Part shown: in pieces, positions 5,337 to 5,531 of the stretch
How positions within the stretch are numbered: the stretch's first letter is position 1
How the letters are laid out: each line of letters starts with the position of its first letter
NCBI GenBank assembly: GCA_902796705.1
Contig: CADBQF010000246.1
Location: 1 to 5,531 of the forward strand
Direction: 5' to 3'
Source of the DNA: Ruminococcus flavefaciens
GTDB taxonomy: Bacteria; Bacillota; Clostridia; Oscillospirales; Ruminococcaceae
Length of the DNA: 5,531 bases
The notes under the pieces: generated by a model
The model's input: the letters and a program-made list of their open reading frames with translations, nothing else
The model's database searches: none
Told to the model about the DNA's origin: nothing
Translations under genes and position numbers: made by a program

Positions 5337-5531
5337 ATGGAAAAGATCGCAAGCTTCAAGGTAGACCACACAAAATTCGGCGTAGGTATGTACATATCAA
5401 GAGTCGATGATGATGTTGTTACATACGATATCAGAATGGTAAGACCGAACGGCGGTGTGTATATCTCAAATCCGTCGCTCCACACGATAGAGCATATCTT
5501 CGCTACTTATGCAAGAAGCTCACAGTTCGGA
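5337..5531 (+). CDS. luxS: S-ribosylhomocysteine lyase LuxS, 5' part (cut by window edge)
   Basis: The first 65 residues of LuxS, which cleaves S-ribosylhomocysteine to homocysteine and 4,5-dihydroxy-2,3-pentanedione (the autoinducer-2 precursor) in the activated methyl cycle. The opening MEKIASFKVDHTKF, the central VTYDIRMVRPN (28-38) and especially the signature LHTIEHIFATYARS (48-61) identify it. H49 and H53 are metal ligands and E52 the active-site glutamate in this HTxEH motif. The remaining key residues (the catalytic and metal-binding cysteines) lie beyond base 5531, so completeness cannot be judged. LuxS proteins are usually about 150-160 residues, so somewhat over half is missing. 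It follows the RluA-family gene by 14 bases with a good AGGAGA site. Confidence 0.93.
   Translation, partial: MEKIASFKVDHTKFGVGMYISRVDDDVVTYDIRMVRPNGGVYISNPSLHTIEHIFATYARSSQFG

Noticed and set aside
1..5531. CRISPR array, insertion sequence, prophage or toxin-antitoxin module
   Set aside because: No spaced direct repeats, transposase or phage-like genes, and the lone XRE protein has no adjacent small toxin-like partner.

Overview
The window looks like chromosomal DNA of a low-to-mid-GC Firmicute of class Clostridia, most likely a Ruminococcus-like gut or rumen bacterium (Oscillospiraceae/Ruminococcaceae). The clues are a T-box leader, strong AGGAGG-type ribosome binding sites, a Gram-positive-style XRE regulator, a clostridial-type LuxS N-terminus and a G-rich intergenic hairpin of a kind I associate with these genomes. 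The genus is inference; the gene families are direct reads. I see no mobile element, CRISPR array, rRNA or tRNA gene, and most of the window is ordinary core metabolism.

Layout. Bases 1-134 are a short intergenic tail holding a long imperfect hairpin (44-82). On the minus strand, 1508-135 encodes a stand-alone TrpB2-type tryptophan synthase beta chain. It is preceded by a complete tRNA-Trp-sensing T-box leader (about 1845-1559) with its own sigma-A-type promoter (1880-1852). An AT-rich gap follows, and next to it a plus-strand extended -10 promoter (2035-2063) points into the end of the neighbouring gene. Also on the minus strand, 2788-2075 encodes an XRE-family regulator with an uncharacterised C-terminal half. 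Its near-consensus promoter contains a 21-bp imperfect palindrome that is a good candidate operator.

From 3001 to the right edge, four plus-strand genes are closely packed and probably form one transcription unit: a histidine-phosphatase/phosphoglycerate-mutase-family enzyme, a multi-spanning membrane protein starting with TTG, an RluA-family pseudouridine synthase, and the first 65 codons of luxS. The membrane-protein frame overlaps the start of the pseudouridine synthase by 122 bp, which is unusual.

How it fits together. On tryptophan shortage, uncharged tRNA-Trp should stabilise the T-box antiterminator and switch on TrpB2, which makes tryptophan from indole (plus serine or a related donor). 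The XRE regulator probably represses its own promoter, and being divergent from the four-gene cluster it could also influence that cluster. LuxS belongs to the activated methyl cycle (and makes the AI-2 precursor), and the pseudouridine synthase to RNA modification; no shared pathway for the four-gene cluster is evident.
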